64,000 nt of DNA from Dyella sp. SG609 (lineage in GTDB: Bacteria; Pseudomonadota; Gammaproteobacteria; Xanthomonadales; Rhodanobacteraceae). The DNA lies in contig NZ_JAAZQJ010000008.1 of NCBI RefSeq assembly GCF_012275375.1, positions 62,001 to 126,000 on the forward strand. The letters run 5' to 3'. Numbering within the stretch: the first letter of the stretch is position 1; each line of letters begins with the position of its first letter. Position numbers and translations under genes: made by a program. The notes beneath the pieces were generated by a model that searched no databases, was not told where the DNA came from, and saw only the letters and a list, made by a program, of their open reading frames with translations. Below are positions 8,070 to 16,263 of this stretch, in pieces.

Positions 8070-11000
8070 ATGAAGTGGCGCGCCTTGCTGCTGTCGTGGG
8101 CCTTGCTGGCGCCTGTCGTGCACGCCGCCGAGCGGGCACGCGTCATCGACGACTTCAGCCGGCCGGCCGCCTGGACAGCTGAAGGCACCGACGATATCGG
8201 CACGCAATTGCGCGTAGCCGACGGACAGAGCGGCAAGGCCATCTGCCTCGACTTCGATTTTCACGGCGTCTCCGGCGGAGCCGCGCTCAAGCGCGCGCTG
8301 CCGATGGACTGGCCGGACAACTTCGCGCTCTCCTTCGACGTGCGCGGCAGCATGCCGCCCAACGACCTGCAGCTGAAGCTGGCCGATGCCAGCGGCGACA
8401 ATGTCTGGTGGTATCGCCGCGAAGCCTTTCAGCCCGGCGCCGACTGGCAGACCGTGGAAGTGCGCCGCAACCAGGTGGAGTTCGCCTGGGGGCCGACCAA
8501 GAACCGCACGCTGCATCGCACCGCCGCGCTCGAATTCACCATCTACGCCGGACAAGGCGGGCGCGGCGAGCTGTGCCTCAGCAACCTGCGCCTGCGCCCG
8601 CTGCCGGTGGAACCCGCCGAAACGCCGGCGCCGCGTGCGCAGGCTTCGTCCACGCTCGCCGGCTACGGCGTGCAGCACATGCTGGAAGGCAAGGGCGAGT
8701 GGCGCAGCGATCCGTCCGCGGCGGGCGAGCAGAGCATTGCGCTGGACCTTGGCCTTTCGCGTGAATTCGGCGGCCTGCTGCTGCACTGGCTGCCGGGCGC
8801 GCAGGCCTCGCACTACGAGGTGGAGCTCTCGGACGACAACACGCACTGGCGCACGGCCACGCAGGTCACCGGCGGCAATGGCGGCGACGATGCGCTGTTT
8901 CTGCCGCAAGCACAGGCCCGCTATGTGCGCCTGCGCCTGCTCGAAGGCCCCGGCAAGGCGTATGGGCTGACGCAGCTGGAAGTGAAGGACCGCGCCTGGG
9001 GCGCTTCGCCGAACGTGTTCTTCCAGGAAGAAGCCAGGCGCGCGCCGCGCGGCATGTATCCGCGTGGCTTCTCCGGCGAGCAGAGCTACTGGACCCTGCT
9101 CGGCACGGATGGCGGCGCGCGCGATTCCGCGCTGATCTCGGAAGATGGTGCGGTGGAAGTGGGCAAGGGCGGCTGGTCGCTGGAACCGATGCTGTTCTCC
9201 GGCCGCAACGTGATCGACTGGGCCACCGTGCGCAGCTCGCAGAGCCTGCTTGACGGCTACCTGCCGATCCCCTCGGTGCGCTGGACCGCCGACAGCCTCA
9301 CCCTCGATACCACCGCCTTCGCCACCGGCGATGCCGCGCACACGCAACTGGTGCTGCGCTACACCCTCACCAACCGCACCGCGCAGCCGCAGCGCGTGAC
9401 CCTGGCGCTGCTGGCGCGGCCGTTCCAGGTGAATCCGCCGACGCAGTTCCTCAATACGCCCGGCGGCATCCATCGCATCCACGACCTGGCCTGGAACGGC
9501 AAGGCGCTCACCGTCAACGACGAGACTCGCGTGGTGCCGCTGCAGGCCGTAGATGGCTTCGTGGCGAGCAGCCATGAAGCCGGACCGTTGCCGGAGCGGC
9601 TCGCGCAGGGCGAGCGCCCCGAAGTCACCTCGTTGCATGACGGCGCGGGCTTCCTGCAAGGCGCGCTGCTGTATGCCATCGACCTGCCCGCCCACGGCAG
9701 CCGCACGCTCGGTCTGGTGGTGCCACCGCGCGGCGCCGACTTCGCGGCGCCGCGCGCGCCGGAAACCTGGCTGCGCGAACAGCTGCAATACACGGCGTCG
9801 GCATGGCGGGAGAAGCTCAACCGCGTGGCGCTGCTGCTGCCGTCGTCGCAGCACGCCATCGCCGACACGGCGCGCAGCGCCCTGGCGCAGATCCTGATGT
9901 CGCGCGACGGCCCCGCCCTGCAGCCCGGCACGCGCTCCTACGCGCGCAGCTGGGTGCGCGACGGCGCCATGATGACCGAGGGCCTGGTGCGCAGCGGCCA
10001 TGCCGAGGCCGCCGCCGACTTCGTGCGCTGGTATGCGCCGCATCAGTTCAGCAGCGGCAAGGTGCCGTGCTGCGTGGATGCGCGCGGTGCCGACCCGGTG
10101 CCGGAGAACGACAGCCACGGCGAACTGATCTTCGCCATCGCGCAGCTGTGGCGCTATACGCACGACCGCGCCGCGCTGGAACGGCAATGGCCGGCCGTGC
10201 AGCGCGCCATCGCCTATATGGACCGCTTGCGCGAGAGCGAACGCAGCCCCGCCAACCAGACCGAAGAGCGGCGCGCGCTGTATGGCTTGATGCCCGCATC
10301 GATCAGCCACGAAGGCTATTCGGCCAAGCCGATGCATTCCTACTGGGACGACTTCTGGGCGCTGCAGGGCTACGACGACGCGGTGCTGCTGGCCAAGGCG
10401 CGCGGCGATGAGGCGGCGGCGGCACGGATCGCGCAGGCGCGCGACGTATTCCGCGGCGACCTGAAAGCCTCCATCGACCTGTCTGTGCGCCAGCACCGTA
10501 TCGACTACCTGCCCGGCGCGGCGGAACTCGGCGACTTCGACGCGACCTCCACCACCATTGCGCTGTCGCCCGGCGACGGCCAGACCTGGCTGCCGCCCGC
10601 GCTGCTGGAGCGCACCTTCGAACGCTACTGGCAGGGCTTCGTGGAACGCCGCGACGGCACGCGCGAATGGGAGGACTACACACCGTACGAACTGCGCACC
10701 ATCGCCAGCTTCGTGCGGCTGGGCTGGCGCGGCCGCATCGGCGAGCTGCTGGCGTTCTTCTTCGCCGACCGGCGTCCGGCCGCGTGGAACCAGTGGGCCG
10801 AAGTGGTGGGGCGCGATGCGCGCAAGCCGCGCTTCGTCGGCGATATGCCGCATGCGTGGATTGCTTCGGATTACCTGCGCTCGGCGTACGACTTGTTCGC
10901 GTACGAACGACCGCGCGATCAGGCGCTGGTGTTGGCAGCCGGGATTCCGGCCGAATGGCTGAAGGGCGAGGGCATCGGGATCCGGCGTCTGCGCACGCCG

Positions 11001-11222
11001 TATGGGCAGCTGAGTTACCGCTTGTATGAGCGCGATGGCACGCTTGAGTTGCGCGTGGAGCAAGGACTCGATGTGCCGCCGGGTGGCTTGGTGTTGCCGT
11101 GGCCTTATGCGGGCAAGCCGGCCGGCAAGGTCGTAGTCAATGGCACGTCCACGGTGTGGCGGGATGGAGAGCTGGTGATCCGCGCATTGCCTGTCACTGC
11201 CGTGATGGCGACGCCCCGGTAA
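8070..11222 (+). CDS. Large secreted glycoside hydrolase with discoidin module and six-hairpin catalytic domain
   Basis: This is a 1050-residue protein with a signal peptide ending near VVHA. Residues about 25-185 form a beta-sandwich resembling CIA30/carbohydrate-binding folds. Residues about 190-310 look like an F5/8-type C (discoidin) module (SIALDLG...YEVELSDDNTHW...ARYVRLRLLEG). The C-terminal half (about 560-960) is an (alpha/alpha)6 hydrolase with SYARSWVRDGAMMTEG, VPENDSHGELIFA and REWEDYTPYE, which supply plausible catalytic acids. It closes the operon 4 bases after the permease. The exact GH family is not certain; it may act on oligosaccharides released by the glycoamylase-type enzyme. 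Confidence 0.75.
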   Translation: MKWRALLLSWALLAPVVHAAERARVIDDFSRPAAWTAEGTDDIGTQLRVADGQSGKAICLDFDFHGVSGGAALKRALPMDWPDNFALSFDVRGSMPPNDLQLKLADASGDNVWWYRREAFQPGADWQTVEVRRNQVEFAWGPTKNRTLHRTAALEFTIYAGQGGRGELCLSNLRLRPLPVEPAETPAPRAQASSTLAGYGVQHMLEGKGEWRSDPSAAGEQSIALDLGLSREFGGLLLHWLPGAQASHYEVELSDDNTHWRTATQVTGGNGGDDALFLPQAQARYVRLRLLEGPGKAYGLTQLEVKDRAWGASPNVFFQEEARRAPRGMYPRGFSGEQSYWTLLGTDGGARDSALISEDGAVEVGKGGWSLEPMLFSGRNVIDWATVRSSQSLLDGYLPIPSVRWTADSLTLDTTAFATGDAAHTQLVLRYTLTNRTAQPQRVTLALLARPFQVNPPTQFLNTPGGIHRIHDLAWNGKALTVNDETRVVPLQAVDGFVASSHEAGPLPERLAQGERPEVTSLHDGAGFLQGALLYAIDLPAHGSRTLGLVVPPRGADFAAPRAPETWLREQLQYTASAWREKLNRVALLLPSSQHAIADTARSALAQILMSRDGPALQPGTRSYARSWVRDGAMMTEGLVRSGHAEAAADFVRWYAPHQFSSGKVPCCVDARGADPVPENDSHGELIFAIAQLWRYTHDRAALERQWPAVQRAIAYMDRLRESERSPANQTEERRALYGLMPASISHEGYSAKPMHSYWDDFWALQGYDDAVLLAKARGDEAAAARIAQARDVFRGDLKASIDLSVRQHRIDYLPGAAELGDFDATSTTIALSPGDGQTWLPPALLERTFERYWQGFVERRDGTREWEDYTPYELRTIASFVRLGWRGRIGELLAFFFADRRPAAWNQWAEVVGRDARKPRFVGDMPHAWIASDYLRSAYDLFAYERPRDQALVLAAGIPAEWLKGEGIGIRRLRTPYGQLSYRLYERDGTLELRVEQGLDVPPGGLVLPWPYAGKPAGKVVVNGTSTVWRDGELVIRALPVTAVMATPR

Positions 11223-11234
11223 ATCGCGTCACTT

Positions 11235-11323
11235 CGTAGGCTGGGGTGAGCGGCAGCGAACCCCAGCATCAGCATTAGCGCCTGGTCATGTTGGGGTTCG
11301 CCTTCGGCTCACCCCAACCTACG
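11235..11323. repeat. Convergent-boundary palindromic repeat, copy 1
   Basis: This is an imperfect palindrome of about 90 bp that opens with CGTAGGCTGGGGTGAGC and closes with GGCTCACCCCAACCTACG. Inner arms are GCGAACCCCAG and GTTGGGGTTCGCC. The same element occurs near 21.6, 33.3 and 52.6 kb. Here it lies between the convergent glycosidase and pirin genes and could act as a bidirectional terminator. Confidence 0.85.
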
Positions 11324-11339
11324 CGAAGGGTTCCGGGGC

Positions 11340-12173
11340 TTAGAACTTGCCGTCGCGGAAATCCGCGATCGCCTGATGAATCTCGGCAGGCGTGTTCATC
11401 ACGAACGGTCCGTAGCGCGCGACGCTTTCGCCCAGCGGCTTGCCCGCCACCAGCAGCACGCGCGACGGCGCTTCGCGGCCGCCGATGCGCACCGAGCCGC
11501 CCTTGGAAAGCACGGCCAGTTCGCTGCGGCTGAGCACGTCGCCGGCCACCTGGGCATCCGCGCCATCGAACACGTAGGCGAAGGCGCTATGGCCTTCCGG
11601 CAGCGGCACTTCCAGCTGCGCGCCGGGCTGCAGGGCGATATCGAGATACACCGGCTGCGTGGCGATGCCGGCCACGGGGCCGGCCGCACCGAACACTTCG
11701 CCGGCGATGATCTTCACTTCCACGCCGTCCTGCGGATGCACGGTAGGAATGCGCGCCGGGTCGATGTCCTGGTAGCGCGGCTCGGTCAGCTTGTCCTTCG
11801 CTGGCAGGTTCACCCACAGCTGGAAGCCCCACATCAGGCCGTTTTCCTGCTGCGGCATTTCCGAATGCAGGATGCCGCGGCCGGCGGTCATCCACTGCAC
11901 GCTGCCGGGGCCGAGGTCGCCCTGGTTGCCGTGGTTGTCGCCGTGGCGCATATGGCCGGCGAGCATGTAGGTCACCGTTTCGAAGCCGCGGTGCGGATGC
12001 TCGGGGAAGCCGGCGAGGTAGTCGTCCGCGCTGTCGGAACGGAATTCGTCCAGCAGCAGGAACGGATCGAGCATGTCCAGGCCGGGCTGGCCGATGATGC
12101 GCTTCAGGCGCACGCCCGCGCCATCGGAAGTGTCGGTGCCGCGGATGCGGCGGATGATGCTGCGCTCGCTCAT
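11340..12173 (-). CDS. Pirin family protein
   Basis: This is a 277-residue bicupin protein. I chose the ATG at 12173 (MSERSIIRRIRG) because ACGGAG lies upstream at good spacing; an in-frame ATG nine codons earlier is less likely. The N-terminal cupin carries the metal-binding set FPEHPHRGFETVTYML with later H and E residues (GRGILHSEMP), as in YhaK/pirin proteins. Bacterial pirins are iron proteins linked to redox sensing, and some have quercetinase activity. It stands alone, convergent with the glycosidase operon. The biological role here is unknown. Confidence 0.9.
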   Translation of the reverse strand: MSERSIIRRIRGTDTSDGAGVRLKRIIGQPGLDMLDPFLLLDEFRSDSADDYLAGFPEHPHRGFETVTYMLAGHMRHGDNHGNQGDLGPGSVQWMTAGRGILHSEMPQQENGLMWGFQLWVNLPAKDKLTEPRYQDIDPARIPTVHPQDGVEVKIIAGEVFGAAGPVAGIATQPVYLDIALQPGAQLEVPLPEGHSAFAYVFDGADAQVAGDVLSRSELAVLSKGGSVRIGGREAPSRVLLVAGKPLGESVARYGPFVMNTPAEIHQAIADFRDGKF

Positions 12174-12263
12174 GATGGGACTCCGTAAGGAATGCGCCAC
12201 ATGATGGTTGCGCGGCCGGCCCGGTCCAAGCCGCGCCGCGCGAACGGATTGTTTCCTACGGCG

Positions 12264-12959
12264 TCAATGCAGCCAGTGGCCGCTGCGGTGCCGCGGCGGC
12301 GCCTGGCCGCTGTCCTCGCCGCCGCCCCCGGCGTTGGCGGGGGCGGCCTGGGCCATGGCTTCCATGTCGGCCTCGGTCACCGGGTGCTGCTGCCAGTAAT
12401 GCTCCACCGCGGACAGCACGGCCGGCAGCTGGGCCAGGCACTCGTCGTATTCGTCGTCGCTGAGTTTTTCGAAATCGGTCTCGGCGCTGAGGATGCCTTC
12501 GTCGACCGCCAGCGCCATCACCGGCCCGAGCAGTTCCATCAGCGAAGGGTCGTCGGCCAGGCGCTTTTCCCACAGGCCGGCGCGCAGGTCGATGGCGCGG
12601 CTGAAGCCTTCGCACCAGCCCGCGGCGGACAGGGTGGGACCGGTTTCGGTGTCGACTTCGCCCAGGATCGGCTCGTAGGCGTCGACGTCGAGTTCGGCGG
12701 CGATGGAGTCGTTGAGCTTGGCCAGCAGCGCCAGCACGCGATTGCCTTCTTCCTCGTCGGCGAAGGGCTCGTGCAGCACTTCCGGCAGCCATTCTTCCGG
12801 CAGTACCTGCAGCGGGCCGACCGCCAGCGCGGAGAGCATGCCGTGCACGCCGTCGAGCAGCAGGTCGCCGTCGCCGGAATGGGCGCGGAGATAGCGGTCC
12901 AGTTCGTCGAGCTCGTCGTCCGTGAGCGAACTGGGCCAGTCGGTCTTGTTCGTATTCAT
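12264..12959 (-). CDS. UPF0149 (YecA/YgfB-like) family protein
   Basis: This is an acidic protein of 231 residues starting MNTNKTDWPSSLTDDELDELD. The pattern DGVHGMLSALAVGP-VLPEEWLP, a WCEGF motif in the middle and FEKLSDDEYDECLAQLP near the end match UPF0149 proteins, all-helical proteins of unclear function. A glycine/proline-rich tail ends in histidines and lacks the SecA-type metal-binding end found in YecA. The start codon overlaps the stop of the exonuclease III gene by one base (TGATG), which implies translational coupling. Confidence 0.85.
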   Translation of the reverse strand: MNTNKTDWPSSLTDDELDELDRYLRAHSGDGDLLLDGVHGMLSALAVGPLQVLPEEWLPEVLHEPFADEEEGNRVLALLAKLNDSIAAELDVDAYEPILGEVDTETGPTLSAAGWCEGFSRAIDLRAGLWEKRLADDPSLMELLGPVMALAVDEGILSAETDFEKLSDDEYDECLAQLPAVLSAVEHYWQQHPVTEADMEAMAQAAPANAGGGGEDSGQAPPRHRSGHWLH

Positions 12960-13726
12960 CAGATATCCAGATCCAGCGTCACCGGCGTATGGTCCGAAGG
13001 CCTTTCCCAGCGGCGCGGCGTGCGGTCGATGGCTGCCGCCTTCGCCGCTTGCTTCAGTGCGTCGCCGACCAGGATCAGATCGATGCGCAAACCCATGTTG
13101 CGCCGGAACGCTGCCTGGCGGTAGTCCCACCAGCTGAAGTGCCCGGCCTCCTGTTCGAACAGGCGGAAGCTGTCGTGCAGCCCAAGTTCGGTGATCGCCT
13201 TGAGCGCGGCGCGCTCCGGCGGCGAGCACAGCACGTCCTCGCCCCAGGCCACCGGGTCGTAGACGTCGCGGTCGTCCGGCGCGATGTTGAAATCGCCCAG
13301 CACCACCAGGTGCGGGTGGCGCTGGTGTTCCGCTTCCAGGAAATCGCGCACCTTGGCCAGCCAGTCGAGCTTGTAGGCGTATTTCTCGTCGCCCACCGCC
13401 TTGCCGTTGACCACGTACAGGTCCACCACGCGCACGCCGCCGACGGTGGCGGCGAGGATGCGCCGCTGCGGGTCGTCCAGGCCGGGGATGTCGGTGACGA
13501 CGTCGGTGGGTTCCTCGCGGGCCAGGATGGCCACGCCGTTATAGGTCTTCTGCCCGGAGTACACGGCGCGGTAGCCGGCGGCGGCCAGCTCGTCCACCGG
13601 GAACCTGGCGTCCTCCAGCTTGGTTTCCTGCAGCGCGATGACGTCGGCCTTGGCCTCGGCCGCCCACTCGGTGAGCTGCGGCAGGCGGACCTTGAGCGAG
13701 TTGACGTTCCAGGAGGCGATTTTCAT
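12959..13726 (-). CDS. xth: Exodeoxyribonuclease III
   Basis: This is a 255-residue class II AP endonuclease/3'-5' exonuclease for base-excision repair. I set the start at MKIASWNVNSLKVRL because the family begins there; an upstream in-frame extension is not conserved in type. Active-site motifs are visible: NVNS near residue 8, LQETK near 34, the GDFNI segment that orients the catalytic Asp and Asn, and the terminal SDHTPV. It is coupled to the downstream UPF0149 gene. Confidence 0.95.
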   Translation of the reverse strand: MKIASWNVNSLKVRLPQLTEWAAEAKADVIALQETKLEDARFPVDELAAAGYRAVYSGQKTYNGVAILAREEPTDVVTDIPGLDDPQRRILAATVGGVRVVDLYVVNGKAVGDEKYAYKLDWLAKVRDFLEAEHQRHPHLVVLGDFNIAPDDRDVYDPVAWGEDVLCSPPERAALKAITELGLHDSFRLFEQEAGHFSWWDYRQAAFRRNMGLRIDLILVGDALKQAAKAAAIDRTPRRWERPSDHTPVTLDLDI

Positions 13727-13816
13727 GCCCGGCATTGTAGGGGGATGCCGCCGCTTCGGCACTCCGCCGGACGCAGGGGAGGCCGGTCCGTGACCGGCCT
13801 CCCGCTGTGCTCCTGC

Positions 13817-15901
13817 TTACAGGTGGCTGAGCACGAAGGCCCGCGCATCCCAGCCGTCGTAGTTGGACAGGCGGCCCCACCCGTTGGTCGCCATCGCATA
13901 GACCGACAGGTTCTCGGTGAATCCCGCCACCGTGCAGCCGCCCGTGCAGCCCGGCGCGGGATTGGTCGTCATCAGGTAGCCGACCGAGCGCGTCTCGCTG
14001 AAGCTGCCGCCGCCCACCGCACCGCTGTCGGACAGCACGTCGCGCGCGCCGCGCCGGACCAGGAAGCCGTAGGTGGCGAAGCCGTGCGGATGGCTGGCCT
14101 GCCACGGCATCGTCACGTTGTCGCCGTCGCTGTGGTAGCCCAGCACGCCGCAGCAATCGTCCGCGCCGGTGCCGCCGACCATCGGCGCGCCGATATGCGC
14201 CGAGCAGGGCTCGTTGTTCACGTGCAGGGTGAGCACCATCGTACTGCCTTGCACCAGGCCGGCGCCCAGGCCCAGCTGCGGGTCGCTGGCCTTGATGGTG
14301 TGGATGTTGCCGCTGCCATCGACATAGGTGGGCACGTAGTAATCGATGCCCAGCGCGCCGATGTTCACCGGCAGGCCGGCCGCATCGAACAGTTCCAGCC
14401 GCAGCTGCACCAGGCCGTCCAGGATCGGCGCACCGCCGAGCGCGGTAGTGGTGTCGAACTTGCCGTTGGCGGTGTCTTCCACCGCGTCGGCCACGCTCCA
14501 TTGGCCGGCCGGCGGCACCGCGGGCGGGATCTCGAACAGATTGCCTTCGCTGCCGGCCACCTGCGGGCCGAGCGGGTACGCCGTCAGCACCAGGTCGGTG
14601 CCGATCATCTGCGCATAGTGGCGGCTGATCGCGGCATTGAGCGGCTTGTACTGGCTGTCCGGCTCGCCGTCGCGCTTCCACGACAGGCGGTAGAACTTCA
14701 CGCCCAGGCTGTCGCGCAGCGCGTTGTCGAAATCCAGCCGCGGCATCAGCACGCCGCCCCACGGCGCACCGCCGCCGGTGAGGCCGAGGTTGCCGGCATT
14801 GCTGCTGCCGGCCAGGGTCTGCGCACTGCCGCGGATATCGTCCAGCGAATGATTGCCGATGGCGGTGAACAGCACCCAGTTGTTGCCGGCGATCACCGGC
14901 GCGCACGGGCGGCAGGTCATGGCCAGCGGGTTGGTCACGTGCAAGGTGACTTCGGTGCCGCACTGGTAGTCCCACCAGGTATGGCAGGCGACCGGCGTCG
15001 GCGCGTACAGCGTCACCTCGAAGAAGCCGAACAGCCGCTGCTTCACCTTGAAGTACAGGTCCGGCTGGTCCGGATTGCGGAAACCCTTGAAGATAAAGCG
15101 CGCGAAATGCCCGCACTCGTCGGTGGCGGCGGTGCCAACCAGCTGCATGGTGACGAAGCGCGGATACAGCCAGCACAGGATCGGCCGGATCAGCTGCGCA
15201 TGCTCCACCAGCGATTGCTGGAACATCTGCGCGCTGCCGCTCATCGCGGCGAAGCGCAGCTTCTGGTTGCCGGCGGCGGCGTGCAGCGCCTGCAGCGAGG
15301 CTTCGTCCACCTGGTGCGCGTTGATCTCCTCCACCGGGCCGGGCCCCGGCAGCGGACGCGGCGGCTGCCGGCCGGCGAGGATCTCGCGCAGATGATCGAT
15401 CACATACGGCGGCAGCTTCGGCAGCACGATCCACAGCGGGTCGACCTCGTAGATCTCCACCGTGGCGTGGCATACCGGGAAATCCACCGACACGCCGTCG
15501 CGCACCACGCGCTTGAGCACCGTGCCCTTGACCAGGCACAGCCCCAGCAGCCAGTAGCGCCAGACATCCGGGAACACCGGGATGCGCAGATCCGGCGCGG
15601 TGTCGCCGGGGCGCAGCGTAATGTGGCGCTCGATCGCGCCGCGGCGCAGCAGCTCTTCGAGCGCGGGCGGCTGTTTCTCCTCGGGCGCGGGTCCCAGCAC
15701 CACGCGCACGGCGGAGGCCTCGCGCGCTACGGGCAGTTCGAGCTTGGTCTCGCCCTTCTCACCCAAGGCCGCGTAGGAGAGCAGGCGGCCGCCATCGCTA
15801 TAGGCGTAGGCGGCGACGGCGGGACGCTGGTCTGTGCTTTCCGCCTTGAGGAACTCGGCGGCGACGCGAAGCGTGATGAATGCATTGTCTGATTTGGCCA
15901 T
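13817..15901 (-). CDS. Uncharacterised 694-residue beta-rich protein
   Basis: I do not recognise this gene. The start at ATG 15901 (MAKSDNAFITLRVAAEF) has CGGAG about 10 bases upstream; an in-frame extension of 42 codons is arginine-rich and unlikely. There is no signal peptide or membrane segment. Residues about 15-110 resemble a small regulatory beta-sandwich. A cysteine cluster follows near residue 320 (CHTWWDYQCGTE...MTCRPCAP). The C-terminal third has further pairs (ADDCCG, PGCTGGCTV) and a repeated pattern of aromatic beta strands. The gene is monocistronic. The cysteines may bind metal or form disulfides. The codon usage looks like its neighbours. Confidence 0.7.
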   Translation of the reverse strand: MAKSDNAFITLRVAAEFLKAESTDQRPAVAAYAYSDGGRLLSYAALGEKGETKLELPVAREASAVRVVLGPAPEEKQPPALEELLRRGAIERHITLRPGDTAPDLRIPVFPDVWRYWLLGLCLVKGTVLKRVVRDGVSVDFPVCHATVEIYEVDPLWIVLPKLPPYVIDHLREILAGRQPPRPLPGPGPVEEINAHQVDEASLQALHAAAGNQKLRFAAMSGSAQMFQQSLVEHAQLIRPILCWLYPRFVTMQLVGTAATDECGHFARFIFKGFRNPDQPDLYFKVKQRLFGFFEVTLYAPTPVACHTWWDYQCGTEVTLHVTNPLAMTCRPCAPVIAGNNWVLFTAIGNHSLDDIRGSAQTLAGSSNAGNLGLTGGGAPWGGVLMPRLDFDNALRDSLGVKFYRLSWKRDGEPDSQYKPLNAAISRHYAQMIGTDLVLTAYPLGPQVAGSEGNLFEIPPAVPPAGQWSVADAVEDTANGKFDTTTALGGAPILDGLVQLRLELFDAAGLPVNIGALGIDYYVPTYVDGSGNIHTIKASDPQLGLGAGLVQGSTMVLTLHVNNEPCSAHIGAPMVGGTGADDCCGVLGYHSDGDNVTMPWQASHPHGFATYGFLVRRGARDVLSDSGAVGGGSFSETRSVGYLMTTNPAPGCTGGCTVAGFTENLSVYAMATNGWGRLSNYDGWDARAFVLSHL

Positions 15902-16225
15902 GACAGTAAGGCTCCGAATGGGCGGTAACAGGCGCACGCAGGCGCCGATGGCTGATCGCAGGACGATTCGTAGGACGATCAGGGCCGCTATTCGTAGCCG
16001 CGCGCAGCACGCGGAACCATTCGGCAAAGAGAGCTAAATCCAAGCGCTTAGCAGGCTTAGCGCCAAGGCCGTAGGGGAAGGCCCACACATTGCATGCAGG
16101 CGCGACCGCGAGGATGAATGCGCCGCGGTGAAAAACATCGACTGGCGCACACGCACACCGCCGTCCCGTGGCGGTGCGCCGCCAGACCCATGCCATTCGA
16201 TGTAAGGGATCGCTGATGCCGCGCC
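15902..16225. other. Intergenic stretch without recognised gene
   Basis: These 324 bases separate the unknown protein gene from the oligopeptidase A gene. They should hold the promoter of the former. I see short GC-rich repeats (GTAGGACGAT twice, near 15969-15994) but no convincing coding frame, tRNA or palindromic repeat of the families seen elsewhere. Confidence 0.4.
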
Positions 16226-16255
16226 GAACGTCCCGCGGCGAACCGCGGGACGTTC
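16226..16255 (-). terminator. Perfect 13-bp stem-loop after oligopeptidase A
   Basis: A 13-bp perfect inverted repeat (GAACGTCCCGCGG with its complement) around a 4-base loop sits 9 bases beyond the oligopeptidase A stop codon. It has no T run, so it may work as an mRNA-stabilising hairpin or a rho-independent terminator of the GC-only kind. Confidence 0.6.
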
Positions 16256-16263
16256 ACATGCGC

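Noticed and set aside
7863-11063. Open frame of 1066 codons on the minus strand opposite the large glycosidase
   Set aside because: Arginine/glutamine/alanine-rich composition is typical of an antisense shadow in high-GC DNA. The plus strand shows clear domains and operon spacing.
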